From Microscilla marina ATCC 23134 (GTDB taxonomy: Bacteria; Bacteroidota; Bacteroidia; Cytophagales; Microscillaceae), in assembly GCF_000169175.1 (NCBI RefSeq), contig NZ_AAWS01000018.1, positions 62,001-126,000 of the forward strand: DNA of 64,000 nucleotides, written 5' to 3'. The position numbers and the translations under genes were made by a program. This document shows, piece by piece, positions 45,348-55,200 of this stretch. The notes beneath the pieces are model-generated. The model saw only the letters and a list, made by a program, of their open reading frames with translations. It searched no databases and was not told the origin of the DNA. Within the stretch, counting starts at the first letter, position 1. Each line of letters begins with the position of its first letter.

Positions 45348-46469
45348 ATGAAAAACTTCTGGATACTTTTAATTACTGGCATTTGTTTATGCCTCGCCAC
45401 CGCCTGCATTGAGGCACAACCAGCCAATGTACAGGCTGAAAAATACAAGTGCCCTCCTTGTGGCATGGACTGCGACAGGCTACACTTTGACAAGCCAGGC
45501 AGTTGCCCTCATTGCCAAATGCCTTTGCAAAAAGCCAGCACCATCAAGCCCCGCACCAAAGTAGGTATTTTGTTGTTCGACGGAGTACAAATTATAGATT
45601 ATACCGGCCCTTATGAAATATTTGGGCAAGCCGGATATGACGTGTATACAGTATCGAAAACCGGACAGATGGTAAGCACTGCTTTTAAAATGAAGGTACA
45701 ACCCAACTATAGCTTTGCCAATGTACCCCAACCCGATATTTTGGTAGTGCCGGGTGGTCAGGTAAACGCTGCGCGCAAAGACAAAGCAACCCTTGCCTGG
45801 CTCAACAGTGTTTACCCTCAAACCCAAAACCTGATGAGCGTATGCACAGGCGCTTTTATATTGGCTGAGGCTCACTTGCTCGATGGTAAAACAGCTACCA
45901 CATTTCATCGTTCGCTTGCCAAGCTCCGCAAGCAGTTTCCTAAGGTAAAAGTAGTGACAGACAAACGCTTTGTAGACAACGGCAAGATCATTACTTCGGC
46001 GGGGTTGTCGGCAGGAATGGACGCGGCGCTTGCGGTGGTGGCTAAAAAACAAGGTGTAGGCAATGCCCAAAGAATTGCGTTGCATATAGAGTACATCTGG
46101 CAACCCGAAAAAAAGTTTGCCCGTGGCGAGTTTGCCGATGTCAAGTACCTCAGGGGAACCCATAGACTGATCAGGCAGCTACGCAAGTTAAGCAGTCACA
46201 TTACTTTTAAACAAACTCAGGGGGATGTATCACAGTGGGATGCCCGCTGGCAACTCACCACTCGCCAGGTAGACAAGGTGTGGGAAACAATTGCTGCCCA
46301 CTATGATACACACCACACTTTGTCTATAGATAAGCAAACGGCAAAGTGGCGCTTTAAGGGCAACGATCAGTCTGACTGGAGCGGGCAAGCAAAGCTTGAG
46401 CCAGTGGCGGGCAAGGCAAATGACTACCAGTTGATTGTAAAAGTATGGCAAGTGAGCAAGGGTAAGTAA
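45348..46469 (+). CDS. DJ-1/PfpI-family lipoprotein with heavy-metal-binding head
   Basis: The 373-residue protein has a lipobox at L-A-T-A-C (Cys20). Next is a small cysteine-rich domain, Y-K-C-P-P-C-G-M-D-C-D then C-P-H-C-Q-M-P-L (residues 34-63), like the metal-binding domain found near copper-efflux genes. From about 70 to 260 there is a DJ-1/PfpI fold: V-G-I-L-L-F-D-G-V-Q-I-I-D-Y, V-V-P-G-G and the nucleophile elbow S-V-C-T-G-A-F-I-L-A. The C-terminal 110 residues look like a separate START- or lipid-binding-type region, unassigned. It would sit on the outside face of a membrane. The combination suggests a metal or aldehyde stress role. Confidence 0.8.
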   Translation: MKNFWILLITGICLCLATACIEAQPANVQAEKYKCPPCGMDCDRLHFDKPGSCPHCQMPLQKASTIKPRTKVGILLFDGVQIIDYTGPYEIFGQAGYDVYTVSKTGQMVSTAFKMKVQPNYSFANVPQPDILVVPGGQVNAARKDKATLAWLNSVYPQTQNLMSVCTGAFILAEAHLLDGKTATTFHRSLAKLRKQFPKVKVVTDKRFVDNGKIITSAGLSAGMDAALAVVAKKQGVGNAQRIALHIEYIWQPEKKFARGEFADVKYLRGTHRLIRQLRKLSSHITFKQTQGDVSQWDARWQLTTRQVDKVWETIAAHYDTHHTLSIDKQTAKWRFKGNDQSDWSGQAKLEPVAGKANDYQLIVKVWQVSKGK

Positions 46470-46542
46470 AGTACCTCAGGTGGCTAAAATGCCTAAAAAG
46501 CGCTTTTGGGGCAGGTTTTCGCGAAGCAATGCCTGCCCTCGC

Positions 46543-47232
46543 TTAATCCTTCATCAATCGCAATGCCTCGCGGCGACTTAACGAATGCAAGCCCTTGGTA
46601 TCTTGTACAAATTGGGTTACCCAATCAGGTGCTATACGACTATAGTCGCGCAAAATCCAGCCAATGGCCTTGTTGATAAAGAACTCTTGCGACCCCAGGA
46701 GTTTACCAATGACATATTCTAAAAAATCAGTATCAAGGTCTTTTTTATACTTAAGCTGAAACAATACGCAAGCACGTTGCAACCAAATATTACCGGAAGC
46801 CAGCCATTGGTCTATGCATACCTGGCGCTGGTTGGGGTACATTTTCATATACCCTCCCACCAACCGGGGCGCAATAAAGTCTATGGTGTCCCACCACGAC
46901 TGGCGCACAATGAGCCATTCCAGTAGTTCGATGTCTGTTGCCTCAAAAGTTTTGATGTACTTTTTAAGCAATTCCTGAGCGATATGATGAAACTCCCGTT
47001 GGGGCTTTTGCCATAATGCCTTTACTATTTCTATAGCCTCGGCTTTGGAGGGCAGGTGGGCTTTCGCCAAAAATGGTTTTTGTACCGCTCGCCTTTGGGG
47101 CGCCTTAAGCCCAAAAAACTCAAAATTATCTTTCATGTATGCCTTTTGTTGGGCGGCTATCTCCATATTGGCGTGGCGCTGCAACTCGGCTTCGAGGGTA
47201 GTAATAAATTCGTCTGTTTTTTTAGTCATCAT
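46543..47232 (-). CDS. DNA alkylation repair protein, AlkD-like
   Basis: The 229-residue HEAT-like repeat protein matches the AlkD glycosylase family. It has F-F-G-L-K-A-P-Q-R-R near the N-terminus, Q-S-W-W-D-T-I-D-F-I-A near residue 115, and I-G-W-I-L-R-D-Y-S near residue 190. The W-D-T-I-D stretch contains the tryptophan and aspartate known to hold the alkylated base in AlkD, and the second tryptophan is also present, so it should be active on 3- and 7-alkylpurines. It has no operon partner. Confidence 0.9.
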   Translation of the reverse strand: MMTKKTDEFITTLEAELQRHANMEIAAQQKAYMKDNFEFFGLKAPQRRAVQKPFLAKAHLPSKAEAIEIVKALWQKPQREFHHIAQELLKKYIKTFEATDIELLEWLIVRQSWWDTIDFIAPRLVGGYMKMYPNQRQVCIDQWLASGNIWLQRACVLFQLKYKKDLDTDFLEYVIGKLLGSQEFFINKAIGWILRDYSRIAPDWVTQFVQDTKGLHSLSRREALRLMKD

Positions 47233-47591
47233 GTATAGTTTTTTTGGCTATTGGGAATGGTGTAACTTATCTTTCCCACATCAAAAAGTTGTCTAAAAGA
47301 ATACAATGCAATGCGAGTCATCAACGGTTCAAAACTCCGAGCTTGTCTTCAGAGAGTGCAAGCACCTGAGCTGTATGTTGTTTTGTCTAGGGTATAGCGG
47401 AGGCTATGCCGACATCCCGCTTGCGGGGCACCTAGAGCTTAGTCCCTAAAACCTTTTCGGGGTTTTTATCTGGAATTCATAAATGAACCGAATCTATTTC
47501 TAAATCCCGATTTATATTTATCAGGGCAGCAGCTTGCTGTGATAAGCTCAACAAAGTTACACAGGGTGGTACACCTAGCACCTTATCGGGG
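47233..47591. repeat. Intergenic region with a scattered repeat copy
   Basis: Positions about 47484-47567 are a diverged copy of the 22.1 / 30.1 kb repeat (GAACCGAATCTA, CAGCAGCTTGCTGTGAT, AGCTCAACAAAGTTACACAG). The preceding bases include TATGCCGACATCCCGCTTGC and other hairpin words. No gene is seen. Confidence 0.6.
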
Positions 47592-48548
47592 CTATGCCCA
47601 TTTCGCTTCTGCGTAAAAATCTGCCACTAGCTGCTCAATCTCTTTTGCCCCATACTTGCGCGAAAAGTGTACAGGTATGGCCGATTTCACCCTACAGGCA
47701 CGCATGATCCTACCCGATGCTTGTGCATAACTATGATGGTTGAGGGTTGCCAGGTCTTTTTCTTCGGTTTTGTAAAAACATTCGATAAAAACCTGGTGAC
47801 AAGCCGTAAACAGGTTTTTGATTTTCTGATGGTTGGCTTCGTTTGCTGCGTGATCCATGATTACTCCCAGTGAATCGCCCGCTTTTACCTCAAGCAAATG
47901 ATACAATGCTTCGGCACGATAACTTTTGCCCGCTACAACTACAGCCTGGTCGTTTTGCTCCGCCTCAAAAGCTTGCTTGAGCACTCGCACCCAGGCGCCC
48001 CCTTTCAAGCCTGCTCGCTCCAGGTTGATTTTTACGCTGTCAGCCTCTTTAAAAAGGTAAGCTACCGTGGGCAACTTGTGGTCTAGCAAGGTAAAATTGA
48101 CCTTAAAACGCGCATTCTCATACACTGGATTGCGGCTGCTTTGCAGGGTGTGTACCTGCTTCAGTGTCCATACCGGGGGCTCTAGTTCATATACTTGTAT
48201 TTCGCTTTCGTTGGTGATCTCCCTTATTTCATACACAATGGCTCCTGGCTTGATCAGGTTCCAACTATAGCCCCGTATTTTGGCTTGCACCTGCAGGTGA
48301 ATATCTTTAGGCCCCACAATGACCACCCGTTTTTCTATGCCTATTTGATGACGCAGTATCTGATCAAAATTGATAAAATGATCGATGTGGGTATGGCTAA
48401 TAAATATAGCTTCAGTGTTTTGGCATTCTTTTACAGTAAGCCCGCCGGCATCGCCACAATCTACTATATAGTTGGGCGAATGATTGTCAAGTTTGAATAA
48501 GATAGAAATATCTTCGTGAGGCAGGCTTTTTATTTCGGGTAAAAACAT
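47592..48548 (-). CDS. MBL-fold metallo-hydrolase (ribonuclease Z-like)
   Basis: The 318-residue protein has the metallo-beta-lactamase core motif H-T-H-I-D-H near residue 55, preceded by I-V-D-C-G-D-A-G. Later ligands lie in V-I-M-D-H-A near residue 230 and L-N-H-H-S-Y and P-V-H-F-S-R-K-Y towards the end. The arrangement and the late histidines are like RNase Z and related phosphodiesterases. It is not a canonical tRNase Z, so the substrate may be RNA or a small phosphodiester. It is separated from the AAA gene by a hairpin element. Confidence 0.8.
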   Translation of the reverse strand: MFLPEIKSLPHEDISILFKLDNHSPNYIVDCGDAGGLTVKECQNTEAIFISHTHIDHFINFDQILRHQIGIEKRVVIVGPKDIHLQVQAKIRGYSWNLIKPGAIVYEIREITNESEIQVYELEPPVWTLKQVHTLQSSRNPVYENARFKVNFTLLDHKLPTVAYLFKEADSVKINLERAGLKGGAWVRVLKQAFEAEQNDQAVVVAGKSYRAEALYHLLEVKAGDSLGVIMDHAANEANHQKIKNLFTACHQVFIECFYKTEEKDLATLNHHSYAQASGRIMRACRVKSAIPVHFSRKYGAKEIEQLVADFYAEAKWA

Positions 48549-49065
48549 AAAGCAAAAAAAGGTTTTGGTTTAGTGATCTTTCATAAATAATTTGAGCCAT
48601 TAAAGTGTATCTATTGCCCTCCTTCTTCTCAAAAAAAAAGCTTCATAGCTTCGGCTATGCACCGTTTTTTTTGAATTGTCTGAGAACAATATATTTTCTT
48701 AAATTGGCACATCTTATTTTTTCCAGATCACTTAGCGCTTGTTTAAATTTTGTCTGCGAAGTTAAAACAGATGACTTTTACGTGCGCGAAAAAGGTGCTT
48801 TTTCTCGCCTGCTCTTCACACCCAATCGAGCCCTCTAACTTTGTAAACTTCAGAGAAATTTCTCATTTCTTATAAGAAACCCCTGTCACTGGCTAATTTG
48901 CAAATATGCGAAAGTGTTGCCTGGAAAATGCGCACCACCGCAAGAACCAAAAGCAGGCAGTAGAACAGAGGGTGGGTGTGTTTTTTGTCCAAAAAAGCTT
49001 TGCTTACCCCCCCCAAAAAAAATGTGCGTCCGCCACCGCAAGAGCCAAAAGCTAAAGGCTAAAAC
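48549..49065. repeat. Intergenic region between the AAA gene and the MBL gene
   Basis: After the 161-bp element (listed separately) the region 48830-48910 contains ACTTCAGAGAAATTTCTCAT, TTTCTTATAAGAAA (perfect palindrome) and ATTTGCAAAT (48896-48905). A similar series occurs at 52040-52121 on the other side of the AAA gene. The final 150 bases carry CACCGCAAGAACCAAAAGC words near 48925 and 49033. No gene is seen. Confidence 0.6.
48572..48732 (+). repeat. 161-bp hairpin element, copy 3
   Basis: Ends AGTGATCT and AGATCACT are the same as in the copies at 888 and 30733. The central stem CATAGC-TTCG-GCTATG has a TTCG loop instead of TTTG. Only a handful of other differences are visible. It lies in the gap behind the AAA gene. 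Confidence 0.88.
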
Positions 49066-51840
49066 CTACTGCAGCCCATACTTTTCAATCGCCTTCAGAA
49101 TATGTTCAGAGTAGGCAATGAGCGGGGGTTGGTCTTTGCCAATAAACTCAGTAGCTTGCTTGAGAATATCTTCCATTGCCCCTACCGAAATGTTGGGGTA
49201 GAACTTGGCAAGATTGCTCGACAAGTCGCGGCGGGAGTAAGCATACCCCTCCGGAACCGCATTTGCCCAATAACGCGGGGCAGTCTTCCAGCCAGGCACC
49301 ACATCGCGGCGTTTTGCCTCTTTTGCTTTCTCTTTTTGGCGTTGTTCTTTCAAGTCCTGGCGCAGAAAATGATCCCGGTCCAGCTTTTCGCCCTTTGCCT
49401 TGCCTAGCTCAGCCGCCACCACATCCATGGCCCCCTGTAGGTGGCTTGCCCTGATCTCTATATCGCCGTTTGCCTTGGTTTCATGCGACTCATCCGCTTT
49501 CGCTAATTCGGCGGCCTTTTCTACAATTTGTATAATGTACCACTTGCTCAAGGTATAAATCTGCGCCATGTTTTTCACCATATCTTTGCGGGCAAAGGCA
49601 AAACCCTGGGGCAAAGGCGTTGCCCAAAATTTTTCGGCCTCGGAGGGTGATAATATTTTCTTGAGCTTTCTCTCTTCCTCTTCTTTTGCCGCAGCTTTTT
49701 TTGCCTTTTCTTCGGCAGCTTTGCGCAATTTTTCCTGTGCTGCCTGCTCTTCTTTAGTTAACTTCTTTTTGGGTAACTTCTTTTGGGTTGACTTCTTTTG
49801 GGGCGCCTCTTCTTTCTCGGCGGCTTCCTTCTCCTCCTTCTTTTTGCCCATATCTTTGAGCTTGCTCAGGTCTACCAACTGCACCGTGCGGCTGCTTTTT
49901 TGCTCCGCTTCTTTGTTGCTTTTTGCTTTCTCTTCTTCCAGCAATTGATAAATCTTTGCCTGAATCTCGTTCCAGTTCAGGTTTTTTACCGCGCACAAAT
50001 CGCGCAATACTACCTCTATGCCTTCCTTAAAGGGAATGTCGTGGTAGGGGCCTCCTTCCCAGCGGCGCTTGACCTTCTTTACCAACGCCTTGATGTCTTC
50101 TTCGGTAAGCACCACCGCCTGGCTCAAAATACGGGGCATATACAAAGGGTTGTACTGCCACTTGGGGGGCAGGGCGCGTTCCCACAGCAACTGTTGCAAG
50201 TACTCCTCCTCGTCTACCTGTGCCTCGTTCATCAGGTCGCGGGGGCGCACATACACTTCATCAAACTTGATCAACTCGCTCTTGATGGCGGGCTCCATGT
50301 GCAAGTCGTAATCGAGCACCTTTACCTTGGTGCCATACACCGCCAGCGCCACCTGTTTCATTATATTGTTGATTTGCGCCCCGGTCAGCCTAAACTTTTC
50401 GCCCAGAATGCGGGCAAAATTATCGGTGGGGTACTCCAGGTTGGCGGGGCGGTAGTTTTTCCACAATTGGGTACGCTCGTCGGCTTCGGGGGGTGGCACC
50501 AATATGGTAGCCCCAATCCGGCGTTGAATCGCCGAGTCGAGGTTTTGCTGAAAGTTAGACGCCAGGATAATGAGCCCCGGAAAACTCTCAATTTTTTGTA
50601 ACAAGTTGCTCACGTCAAAGTTGGCGTAACGGTCTTTGCTGTCGTTTACCTCAGAGCGTTTGCCAATGAGGGCATCGGCTTCATCGATAAACAAAATACT
50701 GGGTTCGCCCTTGAGGTGGTCAATGGCGCGGGTGAGCTCTTCAAACACCTTGTTGATGTTTTTAGAAGTTTCGCCAATGTATTTAGACACCACCTGCGCC
50801 AGCTCCAGCTGATAGGTAACCAAGCCCACCTCTTTGCCAATCACGGTGGCAATGAGGGTTTTACCCGTGCCCGGAGGGCCTTGCAACAAGCTAATGTAGC
50901 CGCTCTTGAAATGACCGCTCGCTTCGGCATCGTTGAAAAAGTCTTTGCCATTGCGGGCGTAATTGAGCAAAGGAGTCAAGGCGTTTTTGGTTTCGTCGTT
51001 GAGCACCAAATCGTCAAAAGTAAGCGGGGTGTCGAGCTTGGTAATGGGCAAGTCTTTGTTTTCTTCGGGCAAGGGCATATTGCCGCCCAAAAAGTATTGC
51101 CAGATGTTGGGGTTGAGCGAGATGAGGAGGTTTTTCCATTCGTCGGCAAGGTCAGGTCTCCCGGTCATTTTTGCCTGGGCGCTTCCCAGTTCTATGCCCC
51201 ATTTGCCCAAGTGGTGGTTTTGCTTACGGAAACGTAACTGGTACGCTGCCTGATTTTTGAGGTCTACTCCGGCAAGCAAATAAAACAAGGTTTGCATAGT
51301 AGGCATAAAGCGCCGCTCGCTGTCTTTGGTTTGCCCCCCTACAAACACCGCAACGATGGGTTGCTGGAGCAATTCGATAAAAGCAAAAAACAAAGCGTCG
51401 TTGAGGCTCAGCGCCATCACCATTGCCATCAGCAGGCGCTCGGGTGCTTTTTCGGTCAGCTGGTGTTTTTGTAGCCAGGCTTTGTAGTGACTTTTGGCGG
51501 GGAGCTCAGGCAATTTTACTGCCACCCCCTTGAAGTCTGGCTGAGCAAAAAAACTTTTGAAATCGACTTTGCTATCTTTGTTTACATACCGCAGCCACAA
51601 TACCTGCAAAAACCAGTTGAGTTCTTTGTAAACTGCCTCAAGGCTGGCTTCCTTTACTCCTTCAGTATCCATCACCATGTGCCCAAAATACGTTTGAATT
51701 TGCCCAAGTCGTTTTTCTTCTGCCTTGGAGGGGCTTCCCTGCTGAATGATTTCTCTGAATATTTTTTGCTGAAGCGCTTCTTCGCTTAAGTTTTCATTGT
51801 CATTTTCAAAGTCGTCTGAAGGAAAATCAAGTTCTGCCAT
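49066..51840 (-). CDS. Large AAA+ ATPase, injection-system type
   Basis: The 924-residue protein has a central AAA+ module (about 285-520). Walker A is G-P-P-G-T-G-K-T near residue 322, Walker B is I-L-F-I-D-E-A-D-A near 384, and an arginine-finger region is R-R-I-G near 440. The N-terminal 280 residues are helical and resemble those of the ATPases that accompany contractile injection systems (Afp15/Pvc15 type), including V-F-V-G-G-Q and F-Y-L-L-A-G-V-D. The C-terminal half holds a Lys/Glu-rich coiled stretch (about 635-730) and two related modules (P-L-P-Q-G-F-A-F-A-R-K-D and A-V-P-E-G-Y-A-Y-S-R-R-D). The ATG at 51840 (MAELDFPSDDFEND) is preferred over 51864. It is divergent from the giant gene. 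No sheath or baseplate gene is in the window. Confidence 0.8.
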   Translation of the reverse strand: MAELDFPSDDFENDNENLSEEALQQKIFREIIQQGSPSKAEEKRLGQIQTYFGHMVMDTEGVKEASLEAVYKELNWFLQVLWLRYVNKDSKVDFKSFFAQPDFKGVAVKLPELPAKSHYKAWLQKHQLTEKAPERLLMAMVMALSLNDALFFAFIELLQQPIVAVFVGGQTKDSERRFMPTMQTLFYLLAGVDLKNQAAYQLRFRKQNHHLGKWGIELGSAQAKMTGRPDLADEWKNLLISLNPNIWQYFLGGNMPLPEENKDLPITKLDTPLTFDDLVLNDETKNALTPLLNYARNGKDFFNDAEASGHFKSGYISLLQGPPGTGKTLIATVIGKEVGLVTYQLELAQVVSKYIGETSKNINKVFEELTRAIDHLKGEPSILFIDEADALIGKRSEVNDSKDRYANFDVSNLLQKIESFPGLIILASNFQQNLDSAIQRRIGATILVPPPEADERTQLWKNYRPANLEYPTDNFARILGEKFRLTGAQINNIMKQVALAVYGTKVKVLDYDLHMEPAIKSELIKFDEVYVRPRDLMNEAQVDEEEYLQQLLWERALPPKWQYNPLYMPRILSQAVVLTEEDIKALVKKVKRRWEGGPYHDIPFKEGIEVVLRDLCAVKNLNWNEIQAKIYQLLEEEKAKSNKEAEQKSSRTVQLVDLSKLKDMGKKKEEKEAAEKEEAPQKKSTQKKLPKKKLTKEEQAAQEKLRKAAEEKAKKAAAKEEEERKLKKILSPSEAEKFWATPLPQGFAFARKDMVKNMAQIYTLSKWYIIQIVEKAAELAKADESHETKANGDIEIRASHLQGAMDVVAAELGKAKGEKLDRDHFLRQDLKEQRQKEKAKEAKRRDVVPGWKTAPRYWANAVPEGYAYSRRDLSSNLAKFYPNISVGAMEDILKQATEFIGKDQPPLIAYSEHILKAIEKYGLQ

Positions 51841-52296
51841 ACCAATGTTTGTTTTAATGTTCAATGTTTTAGCTTTTAGCCTCTCCGTACGGCGGAGTGG
51901 AGCAAAGCTCTCATTCGCTTTAGCTTGTCGCAGGTGGCGTGCGCGTTTGTTTTTTTTAATGTTTGATATTTTAGCTTTTAGCCGTTAGACATTCTCCGCC
52001 TCGGGCAGTGTCTTCACGCCCGATCGAAACTTCGTGTTTCGCAAGCTTCAGAGAGGTTTCTCATTTTTTATAAGAAAACCCTATTTTTATTTGCGAGCTT
52101 TTTCGCATATTTGCAAATATGGTTGTTTTCAGTGACGAATTTTATCACAAGCCTTTACTGTTACCACACACCACGCAAATTTGCAAATATTTAGTCAAAC
52201 TTTGTGCATGTTTTGTATAAAAGCCCTCAAAATAGTATTTTGCCTCCTACTTTTAGATACACGGAAAATCAGGCGATAAAACGAACAACACACACA
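51841..52296. promoter_or_regulatory. Divergent control region of the AAA and giant genes
   Basis: The 456 bp hold two copies of the palindrome ATTTGCAAAT (52109-52118 inside the 16-base CATATTTGCAAATATG, and 52179-52188), 70 bp apart. They could be operators. The first 200 bases contain a CCTCGGGCAGTGTCTTCACG / CGATCGAA repeat and TTTTAGCCTCTCCGTACGGC words, also seen at 34.7 kb. No TAnnTTTG was certain. Confidence 0.5.
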
Positions 52297-55200
52297 ATGG
52301 ACGACGAAGAGCTTTTACAACTACTTTTACAACAACAACAAGGTACTGACACAGTAGACAACAAAGAAGGAGCCCATCAACAGCGTTGGAAAAATTTGTT
52401 GCAGGAACAACAAATTCCAACCCTTTCGAGAGATAGTTTTACCTGGACAATTGATGCCGATGGTGATCAACAAGAGAAAGAACTCCAGCTTAAATTTGAC
52501 CGGAGCGACGGCTTGGTATTGCTCACGGCTACCTACCGACCCCAAAGAACCGACAAAACACCTGAATCTAAACCCATTGGTTTTTTTCAGGTAAAAAAGC
52601 CCGAACTGTTTTATGTATGGCATGAGATCTCGTCTAATGGAATGGAGCCTTATCAATTGTTTTTTTCTTTGGATTCGTTCGAACGGGCGTTTTTAGATGG
52701 TTATGCCAAATTGCCTTTGCATATAAGGGCTGCGTTGATCAAAGAAATTAATGAAAACAGGCATGAAAACTTGTTTGAAGAAGTGGTAGACCATTTTGAA
52801 AGCGACGATCAATACATTGTGGGACACGATAACCATTGGTCTAAGGAGTTAATTACGCCGCTCAACCTGGCAAAAGCGTCTGAACAGGATGTGTTGGAAA
52901 TAAAACCCGTAAAAACCGGAGATACCATTACTTATGTGTTTAGCAAAGACGAGAAAGTAATTGGGAGCTTTAGTGTGCTAAACGAAGAAAGCCAGGAGCC
53001 TTTGCTTACCAAGGGCAACTATTCTAAAAAAGACAAAGACGGCAAGATTGACCCGGTAGCAGAAAAAGAAGCGGAGGCAGCCGACCTTAAATTTGGTACT
53101 TTTACTATCCCCGTCAAAGCGGGAGATGGCAACCATTCGGGAGACCACGATTACCAACTGTTGTTTGTGCCCGGCGAGCACCCCCAAACCGCCAAGGTAT
53201 ATGTGTCGGCAGATGGTCGCTTGTCGTGGCCGGGGGCTTTTACTATTCCTATGCCTTACAGCAATCAGCGAGACATTGCCTATACCCCAGTGGTGGCTTC
53301 TGACCATTTAGACATCTATTTTCACCCGCCGGGGCTCTTGCCAGTTATATCTAACACAAAGCCTGATTTAAGCCTTCGGATCCAAAAGATGAGCTCCGAC
53401 CTGGAGCAGTTTCAGGAATACGTATACATAGAAAAACACCGGGTAGAAGCGTTGCATATTTATACCAAAGCCGGGCACCGTACTTATCCCTTGTATTACC
53501 GCAATGGGATGTTGCAAACCCGCAAGGCAAACCCCACCGATGATGCTTTTCAGAAGGCAGCCGTTAAACACGCCCGTAAAAACCTGACCACCCCTACTAA
53601 CGAACAGTCGCTCAAGCAAACCAAAGAAGCGCTTGCGATGCAGGAAGAGGCCATGGTGCAGCAAATATGGTTGAACCAAATGCCTTCGTTTAAGTTGGCA
53701 GAGTATACCTACGTAGACCTTGACAAAGACCCTAAAGAATATTATCAGCAATACCTGAGCACTATGGTATTGTTGCGCACGGTAGCCCCTTTGCTGAGCA
53801 CCATCAAAGAAACCAAAGCCTTGCCTACCGATCCGTTTGATGTTTTTCAGTTGAAAATGGCGGCAGAACAGGTAAACACCCTGAGTACCTGGATAGACCA
53901 GGCACACACTGCCTTGATATCGCCCGAAATAAGAGACAAAGTGCCCAATATGCGCAATGTTAAGCTGGGTAAACCGCTGCACGAAGTGCTCGACTCAGAG
54001 GATGTAACCGCCCTTGCCGGACTCAATATAGACGCCATTGCTGAGGGTTATCGTTCGTCTATGTTGTATATAGGCAAGCAGTGGATGAAAAGAGCCCTGA
54101 AGCCAGATGAAAACCGGAAGGTAAAAGACGCCCAAAAAAAGGGCATTGACGAAATAGGGAACCGTCGCAAAAACTTTCACGACTTTGCCAAAGAAAAAGG
54201 GCTTGCCGAAAACCAGGAAATCATCAAGGTACCTGCTTTTTTTTACCTCAAAACCGATTGGTATGCCAAAGAGCGGGAAAAAATGTCGAAACCCGCCCAA
54301 CAATACCTCGACACTCACCAAACCCCCGCCCTGGAAGTGCCTATTCACGTATACAAACAAGTCAATAAGAATGACAATACCTGTACCTGGCACGTAGTGA
54401 GTACCTTTAGCCGTACTATGGACACCCACTACTACAAGTCGCTGGAGCTCAAAACTGCCGAAGACCAGAAGACTTACGCCGATTTTCCGCCCATTGCCTT
54501 GTTTGAGTTGCTCAACAACGACGACCACCTGCCCCCTGGCTGGCTCATATATAACCTGCCTGATGGCAGCCAGGCTACTCCTATAGAAATTACCACCCAT
54601 GTAGACGCTGAAGACATTGCCATGTGGGTGGGGTTGATTTTGCTGGCGGCAGGGGTCATCTTCTTTACTGGTGGCTGGGGGTCGGCATTGGTAGTAGGAG
54701 GGCTAGAGTTTTCGGCGGCTTCAGCGGCATTTACCCTGGCAACCCTTGCCGGGGGAACTGGTGCCGCCCTGATGCTGCACCGCAAAGGCGAAAACGGCAC
54801 GCTCACCCAGGAAGAAAAGGTGTTTGCCTGGCTTGATATTGCCTCCGCGCTGTTGGCGGGTCCTTTGTTTTTGGCGGGGGCTGCCGTAAAAGGGGCACGT
54901 GCTACCCAAATGTTGCACAATGCCGCCAACTACAACAACATTACCCAGTCGTTTCAGCGCATGGGGGGGGTGTATTGTGCCACCATCAAGCTGGGCGACC
55001 TTGCCATAGACAGCACCGTGATGATTATGCTGGCGCCCAAAGCCCTGGAGCAAATCAGCGACATTATGGCGGGGCCAGGCTCTACCGGAGAAAAAACCGT
55101 GGCATTGGCGAAAGTATTGCCTTTGCTGGCGCTGCAATATGGCTTGTTTTTGGGTACGTTCAAGGGGCGCGCCAAAGAAATAGGCAACGATGCCAGCCCT

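Noticed and set aside
49798-50601. Long plus-strand frame opposite the AAA gene
   Set aside because: It is the antisense shadow of a well-supported coding region.
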